DNA of 64,000 bases from Rhodospirillaceae bacterium (GTDB lineage: Bacteria; Pseudomonadota; Alphaproteobacteria; Rhodospirillales; UBA2165), in NCBI GenBank assembly GCA_018649725.1, contig JABIHH010000017.1, forward strand, positions 1 through 64,000, written 5' to 3'. Below the pieces are notes generated by a model. That model was given only the letters and a program-made list of their open reading frames with translations, did not search any database and was not told the DNA's origin. The translations under genes were made by a program, and so were the position numbers. The stretch's first letter is position 1; each line of letters begins with the position of its first letter. This document shows positions 62,499 to 64,000 of the stretch, piece after piece.

Positions 62499-63020
62499 TC
62501 AAATAAGCGACCAATGGGTCAGCGGGTAAATATCGATTGGGAATGGCGGTAGTTCCACCAATAGCAGACGCCGGAATGTGGCGAATACCACCACCGGCAA
62601 AGTGATGCTGATGAGAACGCCAACCAAGTAATTGCGATTGCCAAAGTAAGTCGACATGGCAAAAATCATGATCGCACTGCCAAGCACAAAGCCAAGATTA
62701 ACCATGAGCGGCACATAGATTGCCATCATCACTAACGTAACGGCCACGTTGACAATTGCCTCTTTATTGAGATTTTTCAGTTCATTGACCTGATCAATGG
62801 ACCTACTTTTATAGAGGAACCAAACGCCCAAAATAACCATGCAAATAGCCGCAATCTGCGGGAAAAGCTCCGGCGGCAGATTGAACTGGCCAACGGATAG
62901 CTGAATAAGCGGTTTATCGATTTGGCTCGGTATCACGATATAGAGAAAGACACCGAGGGCGATAAATAGAATTGCCGCTACCGTATTGAAGTTAAATTTC
63001 TTTTCGACAATTTGATCCAT
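62499..63020 (-). CDS. tctB: TctB, tripartite tricarboxylate transporter small permease
   Basis: A 173-residue membrane protein with four predicted helices (for example AAILFIALGVFLYIVIP and AICMVILGVWFLY), conforming to the poorly conserved TctB family; position beside tctA is the main support. The order here is tctB-tctA-tctC rather than the common C-B-A. It follows the Gfo/Idh gene by 33 bp on the same strand and is likely in its operon. Confidence 0.85.
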   Translation of the reverse strand: MDQIVEKKFNFNTVAAILFIALGVFLYIVIPSQIDKPLIQLSVGQFNLPPELFPQIAAICMVILGVWFLYKSRSIDQVNELKNLNKEAIVNVAVTLVMMAIYVPLMVNLGFVLGSAIMIFAMSTYFGNRNYLVGVLISITLPVVVFATFRRLLLVELPPFPIDIYPLTHWSLI

Positions 63021-63053
63021 GATCTAGGTCCAATTTTGTTTCTCTCGCTTTGT

Positions 63054-64000
63054 TTAACTGGCGATCCGAATTGATGACATGTCTGTTGAATTCAACGGCA
63101 AGGTTACCGGCTCATTGCGCTCAACCGACAAATCAGCCGCCATATAGACTTCCATGACTTGGCGCGCTTGCTGCGGCGTCACCATAACCGGCTTGTCCAT
63201 CGCAACAGCTTCCAAGAAGTGAACGCCTTCATTATGCATCGGTCCGGCGAAGACATGCTCAACCTGCTCACCCGGCATTGACGACATTGGCAAGCGAATA
63301 CCATTTTCCATCGTGTTTAAAACCACATCTCTGTGAGTATCATCGATGGTCAGCATACCTTTGGTGCCGGAGAACTCGACCCAGGTACCGGAAAAATTGG
63401 GATGGCCGGGAGGGGCCGACCAGCACGCACCAACCGTAATAACCACACCATTATCCAGCGTCACCATGGTCCATTGCGCATCTTCAAGGCCCGTAACATC
63501 CTTCATCGCGCCATAGGCTGATTGCGAGTAGACCCGGACCGGCTTGGCCGGCTCCAAGCACCACAACAGAAAATCAAGATCGTGCGTTGCTTCCATTGCC
63601 GCCGGCGAAAGTTTAATACGTTGACCGATTTTAGTGCCGAGACCACGCGTAATATAGCGGCTAACGAGACCAGCAACCGGCGCCCCGATGGTACCATCAT
63701 TCAAACATTTCTTGAGATAGGCAAATTTGTGATTGAAACGCTGGGAATAACCAACGGTGAATTTGACCCCGTTGGCCTCAGCTAAATCAACCAACGTATC
63801 GGCTTCGCCCAAAGTCAGCGACAAGGGTTTTTCCATAAACACATGTTTACCGGTCTCAAGGCAATGCTTTGCCATTGGGAAATGAATGTCTTCCGGCGTC
63901 GCTGAAATGAAAAATGCATCAATGTCATCATTTTTCAGCATCTCGTGGTAATCGAGTGTCGCCGAAGCAGCATTTGTCAGTTCTTGAACTTCGGCTAGAC
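63054..64000 (-). CDS. Gfo/Idh/MocA-family oxidoreductase, 5' end beyond the window
   Basis: The frame is open to the right edge, so the N-terminal Rossmann motif lies outside; about 315 residues are visible. Present are DIDAFFISATPEDIHFPMAKHCLETGKHVFMEKPLSL (the EKP catalytic motif), KFTVGYSQRFNHKFAYLKK, EATHDLDFLLWCLEPAKPVRVYSQS and a C-terminal sheet (TKGMLTIDDTHRDVVLNT). It is similar to the gene at 52442 (both keep the GYxQRF and DDTHRDxV-type segments), suggesting paralogues. It appears to lead the operon with tctB and tctA. Confidence 0.9.
   Translation of the reverse strand, partial: LAEVQELTNAASATLDYHEMLKNDDIDAFFISATPEDIHFPMAKHCLETGKHVFMEKPLSLTLGEADTLVDLAEANGVKFTVGYSQRFNHKFAYLKKCLNDGTIGAPVAGLVSRYITRGLGTKIGQRIKLSPAAMEATHDLDFLLWCLEPAKPVRVYSQSAYGAMKDVTGLEDAQWTMVTLDNGVVITVGACWSAPPGHPNFSGTWVEFSGTKGMLTIDDTHRDVVLNTMENGIRLPMSSMPGEQVEHVFAGPMHNEGVHFLEAVAMDKPVMVTPQQARQVMEVYMAADLSVERNEPVTLPLNSTDMSSIRIAS

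Overview
The window looks like chromosomal DNA from an alphaproteobacterium, most likely a marine or uncultured Rhodospirillales-type organism. Evidence for this is a CcrM-type GANTC methyltransferase, a DUF2125 protein, a TIGR02302/DUF4175 protein, the argH-lptM-lysA order, metX-metW facing a chorismate mutase-hisC-tyrC cluster, and a twin-TM protein followed by a PduO-type adenosyltransferase, etfBA and 3-hydroxybutyryl-CoA dehydrogenase. Base composition is near half G+C by eye. I see no rRNA, tRNA, CRISPR array, transposase, integrase or phage gene.

Region 1 (1-12.6 kb): a SnoaL-like protein, an XRE regulator, a methyltransferase, metW/metX (methionine) on the minus strand, the chorismate mutase-hisC-tyrC aromatic and histidine cluster, DUF2125, an EamA exporter with a ChaC-type gamma-glutamylcyclotransferase, and a benzoate-CoA-ligase-like enzyme with a MarR regulator. 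Region 2 (12.6-31.5 kb): a lipoprotein, an aminopeptidase P with an unusual N-terminal extension, a lone CheZ-like phosphatase beside an unrecognised 401-residue protein, argH-lptM-lysA-TIGR02302, a PAS histidine kinase, a small methyltransferase, a zinc-ribbon DUF3426-like protein and the run ftsE-ftsX-ydcF-plsC-acyl-CoA ligase. Region 3 (31.6-45.6 kb): B12-dependent ribonucleotide reductase NrdJ, two small unknown genes, a HIG1-like twin-TM protein, the adenosyltransferase that would make the NrdJ cofactor, etfB-etfA-hbd, a ccrM-type gene whose 5' region is very dense in GANTC sites, rnhB, DUF952, an ArsC/Spx-like protein, a PA0069-type radical SAM protein, a pair of arsenosugar-type glycosyltransferases and a class III CoA-transferase.

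Region 4 (45.6-64 kb) is an accessory uptake and catabolism region. It holds a complete NitT/TauT-type ABC importer (binding protein, ATPase, two permeases, a small membrane protein) beside an amidohydrolase of the decarboxylase type and an HxlR regulator; a Gfo/Idh oxidoreductase; a DsrC-family protein without cysteines; an Ldh2-family dehydrogenase with a cupin, divergent from a GntR regulator; two overlapping beta-hydroxyacid dehydrogenase genes; a DctP-like protein without signal peptide or TRAP permease; and a TctB-TctA-TctC tripartite transporter led by a second Gfo/Idh gene that runs off the window. A 17-bp palindromic site is shared exactly between the GntR/cupin intergenic region and the tctC promoter region, so the GntR protein probably controls both; this joins the modules into one inferred regulon for uptake and oxidation of an unidentified carboxylic acid. 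Three copies of a composite palindromic repeat lie in this region.
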